Shown piece by piece: positions 1 through 11,130 of a stretch of 64,000 nt of DNA; position 1 is the stretch's first letter, and each line of letters begins with the position of its first letter. The position numbers were made by a program, and so were the translations under genes. The stretch is from Solea solea (Eukaryota; Chordata; Actinopteri; Pleuronectiformes; Soleidae): positions 4,821,554 to 4,885,553 of the forward strand of contig NC_081134.1 in NCBI RefSeq assembly GCF_958295425.1, in the 5' to 3' direction. The notes beneath the pieces are model-generated. The model made no database searches. It was not told the DNA's origin and saw nothing but the letters and a program-made list of their open reading frames with translations.

Positions 1-300
1 TAGCGTAGATACATGTACCACGTGGAGCCTTTTAGACAGGATTCCCCATTCATTTGTCGCAATAATCATATCAAGTAATTCTCCCGACAATCCCTTTACC
101 CCTCCATTTACCTTCATTTGGCATTCATGAGCCTTTTATTTGGAAGCCGTCGTTGCATGTCCTGCTCGATTTGCTTTATTTAATGCCGCTAAACCTCTTT
201 TGCACGGCTGTCTGTGTAAAACTTATTATGTTTAAACGTGATGTTCTCTTTAAGGAAATTATACCACAGCCCTGTCAGTGTAATGTATCTGTTCAGCTGT
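1..300. promoter_or_regulatory. candidate conserved non-coding element (CNE)
   Basis: Simple-repeat-free, mixed-composition sequence with AT-rich homeodomain-type words and retained CpGs (for example near 150-215). No open frame of note on either strand. The reading as a CNE is inferred from texture only and needs cross-species alignment. Confidence 0.3.
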
Positions 301-710
301 TCTGAGTCGACTTGGAGAGCATGATTTTATGTCCCAGTCGCTCCCCTGATTGTAATCTGTGGCGTCCAAAACACATCTGGTGACTGTGTTATTCACACAG
401 CCATAGTATGTGGCATTTTTGTGGCCAGTCCTGCTGACAGAAGTAATAAATTATGATCTCTGGCTGTTGTGTGAGGATTTTAATAGACACCTGGAACACA
501 GAAAAAGGATGTCTAACCAGTTTGTACGGCAACATATGACACACTCAGAATGCAGTGGCGGTTGCTGGTATTTGAAATAGAGGAAGCTCATTTCAGGCCC
601 AGTTATTTATACATAAATTCTGCATATGAACAACTAGAACAAGGAAACACTATAATTATGTAAAACTGATATGCTATACTGTTTTTTATTTACAGTGTAT
701 TTGTACAAAC
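301..710. other. non-coding stretch, nothing recognised
   Basis: AT-leaning non-coding sequence with no simple repeat, repeat family or coding signal that I recognise. Confidence 0.5.
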
Positions 711-827
711 TTAGCGCTCTTGCCTTTGCAGTAAGAAGACCCGAGTTGGAGACCTGGTTGGAACAAGGCGACCCCCATGTGGAGGATAAAGCGGTAGAAA
801 ATGGATGGATGGATGGATGGATGGATG
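711..827 (+). repeat. tRNA-headed SINE-like copy, internally deleted, with (GGAT)n tail
   Basis: The left part carries a tRNA-like head (CTCTTGCCTTTGCAGTAAGAAGACCC and a B-box-like GAGTTGGAGACC). It then jumps directly to the family's 3' end (GGATAAAGCGGTAGAAAATGG) and finishes in (GGAT)n at 801-827. The same head-to-tail arrangement recurs at 38349-38488 and reverse-strand body or tail pieces occur elsewhere in this window. The middle of the family (the part kept at 58098-58391) is missing here. Family recognition is from memory of common fish repeats. Confidence 0.65.
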
Positions 828-2070
828 TACAAATAAAGCAAATAACACACAACAACCAGCTGTTTGTCTACAGACTCTACAGACAGTCATGGACTGATAG
901 TCTAACATTTTCTGTGCAGAATGCACATTTTCCATGGTTTGCAGAAAAGTAACATGGCACTGCTTCTTCTTCGCCGGTTTCACTTTAAGGACTAAAATCT
1001 AAAGAGGTGATTGTTCACGTTAACAAAAGCAGCCTGTTCTGTTCTTGTTTCAAGCCTGACCTGCTCGCTGGGCTACTGTGTACATGTATATGAACTGCTG
1101 CATAAACAGTCGTCCAGCAGCAGGAGCAGCTGGTCCTCAAAGGAACAGTTTCTTTTGATTATGGCACCCAAACTACTGCCCTGAAGACAATGCAGCAGTG
1201 ATTCATGTGTAAGAACATCTTTAAACCAAAGACACCTGTGGATGTTCCTTACACGGGGGCTTGAAATGCTCTTTCTATTGCTCGTTGTGTGTCTGCTTCT
1301 CTTCCTGTGTGCTGGTCACTCTATTTTTCCTCTCGTTCTCATCTCGTCTCCTCAGAGGAGTGCTAGTGAGCGGCAGAGGAATCATAGAGCCATCAAAGGC
1401 TGCTAGCTGTAGGAAATGTCTTCATTTGCAGCGAGCCGGCTTGACACCTGAGCTCCAGGCTTCTGTGTACGACTGTGCCGGTGCCTGCTTGTATGTGTGT
1501 GTGTGTGAGACTGATAGTCAGCCATTCCAGCTCCCCAGCAGGTCCGTTTTTTAAATTGTCTGTGTGTGTTTTATAGTGCTCCATGTGTGTGTGTGGGCCT
1601 GTGCCCCATCCATCAGCATTAAGATGGCACATTACTGTTAATGAATGATATTTGTGTTCAGCGTGTATGTCAGGAGGGAGGACCGGGGAAGCAAAACAAG
1701 CCCTCCCCAATCACCTCACCTCCAGCCTCCTCATTTTCTTTGTCAGTCTCCTGCCTGTTTTGCATTTTCAGAATTTACTCAGCGGAGTCTTGGACCAACT
1801 TATTTGAGCTTCTGCATGAAAACAGCAAATCTGCTGTTTTTCCCAACTGGAGTTAAAAGTTGGCTGTTCATGCAATGAGTTGGTTTTACCATTAACCTGG
1901 GACAATTTGTATGACAATTTGTGCATGAACCCCCAATATTTAAAAAAAAGAAAAGAAAAGTTTTTCCACACAAAATTCTGAATATATTCTTCAGGTCGTT
2001 GCTTCTCGTTTCGACTACTTATTCTTGTAAAAATGTCACATTGTGTTAAACTTGTATTCCAAGTCCACCT
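828..2070. other. non-coding stretch, weak TG-rich patches
   Basis: No recognised element. There is a short interrupted TG-rich patch near 1490-1600, and an A-rich patch of AAAAG units at 1941-1960. Short open frames here have no coding character. Confidence 0.5.
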
Positions 2071-2152
2071 GACATTAGGTGAGAGGCAGGTTTCACCCCG
2101 GACAAGTCAACCTATCACAAGACCAACATGCAGAGACAAACATGATTAACCA
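2071..2152 (-). repeat. SINE-like body fragment (same family as 58098-58391)
   Basis: Reverse-strand match, by eye, to the central part of the fish SINE-like family: a run reading GGTGAGAGGCAGG, then CCCCGGACAAGTC, then CAACATGCAGAGACAAAC. Diverged and truncated at both ends. Confidence 0.5.
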
Positions 2153-2519
2153 TTAACATGATTACATTTTCACATTTTAAGTCAAATGTAATCATTTATT
2201 TTAAAACCCCATCAAAGACAGAAAACTTCGATTAAAAGCAATGCAAACAAATGTATTATTAAAAACAACACAGAGGTCAGTAAAACTGAACACCACTCAC
2301 CCATTTTTTTTTTTTTTATTTCATGTGGTATAACCGAGAAAGCTCATCATCTGATTGTTTACATCTGTGAGTTTCCGGCTGTGACCTGTCAAAATAAAAT
2401 GGATACTGTGCAAAGCTTCGTTTCTTCAATTAACCAAGCGAAATTACCTTTTTTATATTTATTTATATTTTTTCGTGAAAAATAAAAACTTCATCTTACA
2501 TGTGCGTTGAAATTTGAAA
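2153..2519. other. AT-rich non-coding stretch with T-run
   Basis: AT-rich sequence containing a T homopolymer of about 14 at 2304-2317. Nothing else recognised. Confidence 0.6.
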
Positions 2520-2823
2520 TAAATTAACAATTAGTGACTATTAGCGGTGACGACTGCAGGGTCACGTGATACACCATGCTAATTTAGCATCAGGGAAAGT
2601 TCGTAGTAAACAAACACTGGAGCTACAACGAGAGGAGGATTAAAAAACGGCAACTGCTGTCAGTGAAACGTATTTCAACGAGACTTTTATTTTTATTTAT
2701 GTCTGTTATTAAGTTGTATCCAGAGGAGGAGGAGGAGGACAAGCAGAGACAGAGACACACACCTGTCCACACGTGTCCAACTCTAATAGCTGGAGCTCCA
2801 CACCCAGACACAGACCGGTAAGT
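2520..2823 (+). promoter_or_regulatory. candidate promoter / first exon with GTAAGT splice donor
   Basis: Seen: a CpG-richer block with a palindromic E-box TCACGTGA at 2562-2569, an open frame without stops from 2588 to 2817, an in-frame ATG at 2699-2701 followed by a run of Glu codons, and a full-consensus donor GTAAGT at 2818-2823 directly after the open frame. Inference: a transcription start and first exon of a gene or lncRNA running rightward. No acceptor or downstream exon was recognised, and the encoded peptide resembles nothing I know. It could equally be a CNE or an old mobile element. Confidence 0.22.
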
Positions 2824-3187
2824 CACTCATTTACCTGTTTCTCAGGCTCTTAATGCCGTTTGTTTTGGGTGTACCAGACCATAACTGTCCACAGTATGTT
2901 TTAATCTCATGTTAACATGTTAACATAGCGGTTGCTTTGTGTATATTGCTGTTAATTGTGTGTCACAGGCTTTGACATGAAGTTGTTGTTGTGGTGGTGT
3001 TTTTCTGCTTCCTGCTGCTTTACGTGGTGTAAAGCAGCACAGTTATTTGTTCATATATCATTTATTTTAAATATTCATTTACCTATGCAGAGCTGTGAGT
3101 GTGAGATATTGTACAAAGAGGCAAGAATGTCTCCTGAATCCTGTATAGAACTACACTGATAAAGTTAGCATTGTACTGTATAGCATA
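2824..3187. other. non-coding stretch, nothing recognised
   Basis: AT-leaning sequence downstream of the candidate donor. If that donor is real this is intron; otherwise featureless. Confidence 0.5.
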
Positions 3188-3356
3188 TGTAGGCATGGGA
3201 AAATAGATTGTCCTGACCAAAATAATTGCGATAAATAAAATGATCAATTTAATAAGTCACAAGCAAAGATGCAGTTGTGGCACATTCAAAAATAAATCAG
3301 GATTTACACCATGATTTACTTGACCGATAATATCATATATTGTCCCATCACTACAT
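3188..3356. mobile_element. short terminal-inverted-repeat element (MITE-like)
   Basis: The left end TGTAGGCATGGGAAAATAG and the reverse complement of the right end, TGTAGTGATGGGACAATAT, match at most positions, giving a 169 bp element. The inner sequence (words such as TTGCGATAA and GACCGATAATATC) is typical of fish repeats of the 'GATGGGACGATA' type. No transposase. Non-autonomous DNA transposon remnant by inference. Confidence 0.5.
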
Positions 3357-5727
3357 GCTTGTATGTCATTTGTTGATGTAGTCGCCCGGGTATTATTTCA
3401 CATAAGGTCAGAGGAGGGAAACACTTGTAAATAGTGAAATTAATGATGAATGAATTTCATTCAGCCTTCTCAGTTACGGGGTGCATGCTGGTTCACTGTC
3501 ACACTGTCCTAGAGTTAATATGATCACTAACACCTGTGGCTCTTTCTGCAAAACATGTCAACATAAGAGGTCAGCTGATACAGTTTATCTTTATGACAGA
3601 TGCTCTTCTTCTTCTTCTTCTTCATGTGCCATCATCTGCTATCGGCTGCCATGATCTTATTTTCGCTTTTTGATGGTATTTAGCAGTGATCTTTTTATTG
3701 TCATCTTATTATTCTCAACTTCTTTGTTTATTTTGTGCTCCGTCCCAGATATTTTCTTCAAAAGCTTGTGTATAGTCAATATAGCATATCTTTCTGTACA
3801 TCAGTTGCTCCTTTGCATATAGTCTGCAGATTAATTTCCCCTTGATTTTCTTTTCTTACTCGATCAAAACAGTATAATAATAACAAACGATGCACTGAGT
3901 TGCTTATCAACCAAAATATAAGGTCTGCTTTGTGTCTTCACTGTAGCACACTTTTATATCTACATTTTAAATTTCATTGACCTGGCGTCATTTATCAAGT
4001 TTCTGAGGGCAAAATGTGTAAAATAATAACTGGCCGATTAATTAAATAATAATAGGACAATGCCAATTACTTGAAAATGGCAAATATTGACAACTGGTTT
4101 ACCTCCACAGTATGTGACACCCATCATTTGGCATGAAAGAAAGGGGGAAGTGAGTGAGAGTCTATGCAGAAGAAGCTCATAATCCACTGCTCACAAACTG
4201 TTATGAGGTCGAGTGCTGATGCAGGCAGAAGCTCGGTGACTTTATGAGCAAGATGAGTAAAGTAGATGTCCCCCACCGGGTGTCAGTATTAATATGCAGA
4301 ACAAGCTATAACAAACCACTATTGTCCTGGCAATTAGAAACTATTAAATATTGAAGGAAATCAGTGTTGGGTTATTACTATTACTGCTGTGGTGCATTTT
4401 ATTTATTTTTACTTCTCAACAGAAGAAATACTGACTTATACTATATCACCTGCTAGGCCTGCTACACTAGTAGGATGGATGGATGGATGAACAGACATGT
4501 TTTCCCAGTGTCAGACAGGGTGACAGCGTTCTGTCACACAGGTCCCCAGCAGATGTCACTCACTTATTAGAGAATGATGTGAGGCCAGCTAGGCATTGAC
4601 AAGGCTGTCAGAACATGTACTGAACATATTACCTCCTGTCTTACTGATCATATTAACAGTATGTAAGCTGTGAGCTGCACTTGCATTTTTAAATGTGTAC
4701 TGTATAATGCACATTTTTTTTTCCCCTTCCCTCTTTGTTGCCATCTGTTAAACCTGCTAAAAGCACATTCCTGTTGAAAAATGCTTTATCAAATTTCTGC
4801 TTTATTGTCCAACATAGCGAAAGAAAGAAAGACAGGAAAACCAGTGACAGCAGGAGGAAATGACAGACGGTCAATGTCGTCAAATGAATTTTGCACCCGC
4901 GTCATTGTCTGGAATTAACACATGGGATGTGTCTTGTCGCTGTGGTGAACTTCGAGTTAACCCCTGATGTTCGTGTCCTGCTCTGTCTGCCTGTGTTTAC
5001 AGGTTTCACCTTGACCGGCATCGAAACACTGTATGAATGTGTCAAACAGGAAATTGAGATAAGCTCACCTTCATGCTATTTCCTATGATTGCAGTGAGCA
5101 GTTCACAAGCTGAATAGAAAATAGAGCAAGCAGTGGATGGAGAAAAGGAGGAAATTAGGATGAAGATGGTCAAATGACAAGAGAATATGAGTGAAAGTGG
5201 AGGGTGTGTATGTGGAAGAGGATGTAGCACAGTCTGAGTGGGTAATGAGTGAGGTGAAGGTGGGGGGACACACAGGTGTTGTAAACATCCAGCAGATCAC
5301 GCAAGGTTATGGCAGAGCAGGAACACCAGGATCAGATATTCACTCTTTGGTTCTTCCTCTCCACTTCCCTTCCCCTGTGCTGTAGTTGGACCGGTCATCA
5401 GTCATACCGGGACAAATCCTTGTGGGCTGTTGAAAAAATCCAATAAGGTTTTATGGCCCTCTCTATGCATCTGTCATGCAGCAGCATGAGCATGTGCTGT
5501 GTGAATCTTCCAGGACTGATTGGGTCTCAAAGTAAGAGACGAGATGTGACTCTGAAGGTGAGAAAGTACTGAAGAACTGAAGGATGGCAATTAGGAAGGT
5601 GGCTGCTAGTTGTTGGCACAATTTGTTTCAAGTAACTCTCTGTAACACAGTATGTACAAGGGATAGGCATTAGTATGTGATATCTGGTTATTTGTTTGAT
5701 TATAGACATTTGATCAGTTATGGTGGC
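3357..5727. other. non-coding stretch with two short STRs
   Basis: Holds (CTT)n at 3605-3623 and (GGAT)n at 4473-4489. The remainder is unremarkable non-coding sequence with small open frames lacking coding character. Confidence 0.6.
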
Positions 5728-5799
5728 AATTAAATTAAATTAAATTAAATTAAATTAAATCAAATCAAATCAAATCAAATCAAATTAAATTAAATTAAA
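5728..5799. repeat. compound pentanucleotide microsatellite (TAAAT)n(CAAAT)n(TAAAT)n
   Basis: About 14 pentamers in one unbroken 5-bp register. The outer units are TAAAT and a central block (about 5761-5785) is CAAAT, returning to TAAAT on the right. Confidence 0.97.
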
Positions 5800-5990
5800 A
5801 AAGCCATGTTTCCACCGAGTGGAACGGTTCGTTTTTTTTGTGATTCCATTAGTAACAGTCTCAGGGATTGGGCATTCCATGCAAAAACACTATTTGAAAG
5901 TCGTGCCTAATTAGTCAAATAATCGTCAAAAAATCAATCAGTTCCTAAACCAGTGGTAAATTTCCAGAGCAAATGGTGAGGTAACGCCGC
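5800..5990. repeat. possible DNA-transposon end fragment
   Basis: The words GTTTCCACCGAGTGGAACGG at 5809-5830 resemble the terminus of a common fish non-autonomous element that begins 'TTTCCACCGAGCGGTACGG'. The other terminus was not found, so extent and class are uncertain. Confidence 0.3.
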
Positions 5991-7593
5991 ACTGTGTCTC
6001 GTACTCTAAGCACCGAACATAAGCAGGGCTGTTCACCTCTGACAATATCAGTGCCAAACTATAACTATGTCATATCTTAATACATAAACCACATTTTTAA
6101 GTTCTATATGACTCGCCTTGAATGATCTTAAAACTGTGTTCTGCAACACAGAAAACATTTTATTACAAGTTGTGCATTTTCTCCATAGACAGATACATTG
6201 GGTAGAAGCTTTATGATCACAAGTGTACATATACTCTCTAAGTCCCGCCTCTGAGATCCACCGCCATCTAGCATTTTGCACACGGATCCTCCTTGTCTGA
6301 TCTGATACTTAATACACTACAGTGGTTAAATGAATGAATGAATATTAGTCAACTTTGTAAACCTTACATGAGTGTAGAGGGAGTAAGGACTATGTGTATG
6401 AGCTGTTGTGTGTTTCCTGTTGTGATTCATATTTAATTATATTCTCATTGTCAGTCTGACCTTGTTGATAAAGTGAAGGAGATGTGGTAAAACGCTTAAA
6501 TCCAAATATAGACATCTCACTCAGAGTCGGTGTGATGATCTTGCAGTTAAATGGATTTTTCAGGATCTTTGGCCATAATTGTATTCCAACAGCACAAGGA
6601 TGTGCGTTCTGTGTGAACATAAAGAGGGAGAGGTTGCAAGTTTATTGTGACATCAGTGGGCAGGAAGTCGCAGAGTCAGAAACAGGAAGCAGGAAGTTAT
6701 TAGCCAGGATGATCTGAACACATTTGACGGTGGAGTACATCAAGAGAACAACAACAGACACACACTGCACCTGGCACAGTGTGTGTGTGTGTGTGTGAGA
6801 AAGGAGGAAGAGGAAGGCGATACAGACAGACAGAGGTCTGGAACCAGATTGTGCTGTCCTGAAGAATCACACTTTGGTGTGTGTGTGCGTGCGTGTGCAT
6901 TCATGCTGAACTTTTACTTTGGTGACTATTCTGACACCTGCAGTATCAAAGTCAACACTTCCTGAAAACATCCTAATGCTCAGGTAAAGTCAGAGTAAAG
7001 GAAATCAAGGAAGCACCTGAATAAATGATGGCGTGCGTTTGTGTTAAAAGTGCGTGGGGTGTCTTCCTGTCATGACTGTGGTAGACTAAACTAGGTTAAT
7101 ATCATTAAACATGAACTTCAAAACATAACCAACAAAGAAATGTCTGACTATTGTGTTACATTAGCCGGGCTTAGAGATGTCATTGCATTATGTCTGCTCT
7201 TTTTGTTAAAAAGAGGTGACTGGTTTGCTCATATGTCATCATGTACTGAAAGGGATGCATAGAAGTGGCTGGGTTTAAGTTTTTTTTTTTTTTTATAGGT
7301 TTAATTTTGTCAGTTTTATTTTTATCCTCGGTGCACCATGACTGAAAGTATCAAGTGGAAGGAGGACGCAACAAAACATCAGCTCAGAGACAGAAATGAC
7401 TTTATCCAGGGTCTGTGCTGCTCAGAGTGTATAATAAATAACATGACATCATACTTGAGTTGGAAGAAAACAAACTGTGTTTTCATTGGCTAATTTACAG
7501 TTTGTCAGGCTGATTGGCTGAGTCTTCTATTTGTGTAAATGTCTGACTCATGAGCTGACTGCAGAGCAATTCTGACAGTATTGTTCCCCGTGT

Positions 7594-7595
<2 letters not shown>
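5991..7595. other. non-coding stretch with one (TG)n and one T-run
   Basis: Contains (TG)n at 6779-6798 and a T-run at 7280-7294. No other element or gene recognised. Confidence 0.6.

Positions 7596-7624
<29 letters not shown>
7596..7624. repeat. (CA)n microsatellite
   Basis: About 14 CA dinucleotides, followed 116 bp later by a (TG)n in the opposite sense. Confidence 0.98.
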
Positions 7625-7626
<2 letters not shown>

Positions 7627-7739
7627 GATATGAGGGCTCAACAGGCTCCTGGATGTTCCCACTTTCCTTAAATAGAGCTCTATTAGGCAGGTGCTTCCCT
7701 AGACAGAGACGGGAAAGCAGGGCCTGAATGAAATGTCTC

Positions 7740-7758
7740 TGTGTGTGTGTGTGTGTGT
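7740..7758. repeat. (TG)n microsatellite
   Basis: About 9 TG units, inverted relative to the (CA)n at 7596-7624. Confidence 0.97.
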
Positions 7759-7784
7759 AACAGGGCCAGCTGCCAGTAGGGCAC

Positions 7785-8120
7785 CTATGTTCCTCTAGCT
7801 TTGGCGTGTTGTTTATCTGGTCGTAGCTTCCTGTGGACACGTGTCTGACTGACTCGAGGGCCAGATGGGAGACGTTGGGGAGACTCTTCCGTCTGATGCT
7901 TTAAATCACAGCAGGTTTGCTCCTGGCGACAGTTATTTAATGTAAGGGAAACTCTTGACACAAGTGGACAAATCCCTAAGTATGTCATGTCGTCTTCATT
8001 CTGAGCAAGTCGTTTCCCCGCTTCCTCTCGCTTCTCTCGTTTCGCTGTCCAGCTCTCACTCTGTTCCTGAGACATTCTCCACATAAATGTCGCCGCTCAC
8101 ATTCGGTGTTCGCTTTGTAT
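7785..8120 (-). promoter_or_regulatory. CpG-dense block, candidate promoter or exon, minus strand
   Basis: By hand count about 17 CpGs lie in 7801-8120, in a window where CpG is generally scarce. On the minus strand an ATG-started frame runs 99 codons from 8084 to 7785 with Lys/Arg/Glu-rich N-terminal codons and frequent GAG/GAA/CGA use. No canonical donor was seen, and the peptide is not recognised. It may be an unmethylated regulatory element rather than coding sequence. Confidence 0.25.
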
Positions 8121-8153
8121 TTCACTGTCAGTAGCAGGAGTAGCTACAGTTTG

Positions 8154-8702
8154 GGGATGTCCGGATCCTGATCTCAAGTATGATATCAAAACATATCAGG
8201 GCAATGACTTCACCCTGATCATTTACACCAGCGGCATGTTTGATGTCGACTACTTTATGAATAGTGAGCAGGTCCTGTAATTGTAGTTGGACTTTACCTG
8301 GGTCAGAATCGTAGTGGCATTTATTTCATTATACCTTTTTGTTTGATGTCATATTTTAATACACTTACACACTTCACTCTGTCCTCTCTTCCCTAAACCT
8401 AACCCACACGCATATTTTACAGGCTCATGCAGCTATTCTCGCATTGCATTGCAGTTGCATGTCATGGTAACTCATAATTCAATAAACATGTAGAAAAGTG
8501 AAATTTTGGTTGCAGTTTAACAACGTGTTGTTCACAAACACAGTACTGGTATAGATAACGGAGAGCGTGTGACACCCCGTTTCTCTTACAGCTGTAAGAC
8601 TGATGACAGAGGAGTCTGTTCTTCTTTCTCTCTAAACTTCAGTATTGGCAGATACAGTACAAAGATCAGATCTGGGGCCAAGACATCTGATTGGGACATC
8701 CC
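8154..8702. mobile_element. hAT-like non-autonomous element with GGGATGTCC termini
   Basis: Left end GGGATGTCCGGATCCTGATC at 8154 and right end GGGACATCCC at 8693-8702 (reverse complement GGGATGTCCC) form short inverted repeats about 549 bp apart. Flanking octamers AGCTACAG and AACTACAT match at six of eight positions, consistent with a decayed 8-bp target-site duplication. The termini match a fish repeat type I know as 'GGGATGTCCCGATCCGATC'. The interior has no coding capacity. Confidence 0.55.
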
Positions 8703-9359
8703 AACTACATTTTTGCCAATAACTTGACTGCTTTAGTTGTCACCCTTGTTTTTAGTGCACAGGACACAAAACCGATCAAAGTCCAGACCTTGTGCATGTC
8801 ATAGAGAGTCCCTTTCCCTCTCTCTTTCTGTCTCTTTCACTCCCTCATTCTCTCTCTCATCCCTCCATCCATCCCCTCTAATCCTGATGGTGTTAATTGA
8901 AAGTCAGGAGAGGGCACCCTTGCGGTTTCATTATTAATTTAACACTCAGGGTAACTTAAAGTGCAATTTTCACCCACATGTGGAACAAAAAAATCAATGG
9001 CCACAACAGCAGTGAGCATCAAGGCTGATTACTGATGCACGGGGAGAGAGAAAGGCAAGACACCAGCTACTTGAAGAGAAAGTGTGTCTGTGTGTGTGTG
9101 TGTGGTGTCTGGGTGGTTTCTGCTAAGTGTTTCAGATGCGTCGACCCTGTTTTGACACCTCTTTCTGTAACACAAAGCAGCGGGTAAACACAAAGACGTT
9201 ATCAGCTGATTAAAAATGACACCTGACAGTGATGTGGGTGTTTTCCTCTGCATGTGCTTTTTCATTATCATGCCATGGACAGAACGTGCTGTTAATTTAT
9301 GGCTGTATGCCTTGTGTGTGTATTTCTTTACATTTAATTGTGCACATACATGACTCTCT
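8703..9359. other. non-coding stretch with CT-rich tract and (TG)n
   Basis: Pyrimidine-rich tract at 8811-8880 and interrupted (TG)n at 9082-9104. Nothing else recognised. Confidence 0.6.
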
Positions 9360-9640
9360 GTCTTATTATCCCTAGCTGCACACTGGACGGCCCCGTGCTG
9401 TGGATTAAATGGGGGGAAATAAAGGTATAGTGCTCAGTAATGCAATCTGTCCTATGATTTGAGAGATGAGCAGCCTGCCCTTTGCGCTGAGCGGACTCAC
9501 CGATGATTTAGAGCAAGCAGATGGAAAATTCTAATATGTTAGCCTAACCCCGAATGGCTAGGAGCTAATTTATTTCAAACCCCGTGCAAGAATTACACTT
9601 CCCTCCTCGGATGCCTCCCTTACCCCCACCCCCTCGCACT
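9360..9640. promoter_or_regulatory. candidate CNE (cluster A, part 1)
   Basis: Start of an STR-poor block of about 1.8 kb. Mixed composition, many AT-rich homeodomain-type words and no coding frame. Conservation is inferred only. Confidence 0.4.
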
Positions 9641-9699
9641 CTGCTCTCCCGTTCCTTTATACAAGAAAGAAAAGGGGAAAAAAGAAGCCAAGATATGCA

Positions 9700-10150
9700 G
9701 AGAGACAGAAGTTAAGCGTAAATCTAAAGTGTATTTAACCCATAACAAAGCACCGAGTTGTAGAATTTATCCCCTTGCTAAAGTTAAAATTCAACTCCAT
9801 TTGCGGCGGTGCAATTAATTGAGAATATGCCACTTTGAGGTGAGGTAAAAACAAAGCAGAAAAGAGAAAAAAATGACAATGAAAGTGGTTAGACTCTCTG
9901 CCAGCAACATTACTCTCTCTCCTCTTCCTCCATGATGTATGCCTGCACTTTATTTTAGGCAATTTAAAGTGCTTTGCACGTTAATTTGGTTATTCAAATT
10001 TATGACCACGATATTATGCAGTTAATGCTGAATTACTCCTTGACTCTGGGACCAGTAAAAACCACTGTTTCTCTGCACTAACCTTTGCATCCTCCTGCAT
10101 GTAAACTCCACAAAAATATTCTTGGTCTCCCTTACAGTAGGCAAATGCCA
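9700..10150. promoter_or_regulatory. candidate CNE (cluster A, part 2)
   Basis: Repeat-free, with homeodomain-type words such as GCAATTAATTGAG near 9810-9822 and TTATGACCACGATATTATGC near 10000. Several short open frames carry no recognisable protein. Texture typical of deeply conserved enhancers near developmental genes, an inference. Confidence 0.45.
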
Positions 10151-10199
10151 ATAGAATGCATGTTTACATCCAAAAAGCTGGTATAAACACGTGCAAGAA

Positions 10200-10780
10200 C
10201 ACGTTCAAAGACACAATTACCCTCTTAATTAAGACAAAACACACTCATAGAGAGATGCAAATGCCCCCCAACTTTGCCCCCTCCCCTTTCGTTTGCATCT
10301 CGCTGGATTAAATATTTCGGCGTGATCACCCTTAAGTGGACATGTCTGTCTTGATAAACACTTTATGCAGATCAGCTTCCACTTGTTTTCTGTTTCTTGA
10401 GCGAGGCAGCGAGAAAGAGAGAAATAATACCTCTCTAATTGACCCATTTGGCTGCTTCTCTGCCCACAGGAGGGGGCTGTGGCTTTTAATGTTTGATCGG
10501 CCTAATTTCCCCAACACATCATTAGTGGCCATCTTCAGCCGCGACTCTTAATAACCTCTTTATGAGGTGAATGGATGCCGTTAAAAGTCTTTGTCTCTCT
10601 CCCCGGGTCCAGCGACCCTCCTCGTCCTTCTAATTAAGTCAGATGTTTCAAAATATGGTAATGGCGCCTGAACCTGTTTGAATTGAATAAGCAAGCGTCT
10701 CCCGGACTCTTCTGCCATTTACATAATTTCATTATCAGGTAAAACACACTAATTGTTGAGTGCGGGTGTTTGTATGAGCG
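10200..10780. promoter_or_regulatory. candidate CNE with paired POU-octamer sites (cluster A, part 3)
   Basis: Contains TTAATTAA at 10225-10232, a perfect POU octamer ATGCAAAT at 10255-10262, an inverted partner TTTGCATCTC at 10292-10301, and TAATTA at 10631-10636. The sequence is repeat-free and open on both strands for about 200 bp (72-codon frames on both strands), which is compatible with strong constraint but shows no coding signature. Confidence 0.5.
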
Positions 10781-11130
10781 ACTGCATGCACAGGGTGAGC
10801 CAGCGGTTCCTTTGGCAGAAATGCAGCACTAATTACAAAGCGAGTGGCAGTGCTCCAGAGCGAGGGTGTGTAAAAGCAACAAGCCATTTACACAGAGGCT
10901 AATAGATTCCTGAGCGCCAGCTCGGCCATTCCAACAGTATAGGGCAACATTTTCAGAGCAAAGCTAATGTTTTTTTACACATTGTATCCTAATAATAGGT
11001 CAGTGCGTACAATCCAATGTGCAAAGCAATAAGCCACTTATTCCCATTCATTTAGCATTAGCAAAATCTTTCTATGTTGTTTATGAAGCAATCTGAGTTG
11101 ACAGTCCCGGCAATGCTTTAATTTGCTTAC
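10781..11130. promoter_or_regulatory. candidate CNE (cluster A, part 4)
   Basis: Continuation of the repeat-free block, with words such as ATTAGCATTAGC-like AT-rich motifs near 11050. It ends where ordinary sequence resumes before the (TG)n at 11441. Confidence 0.35.
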
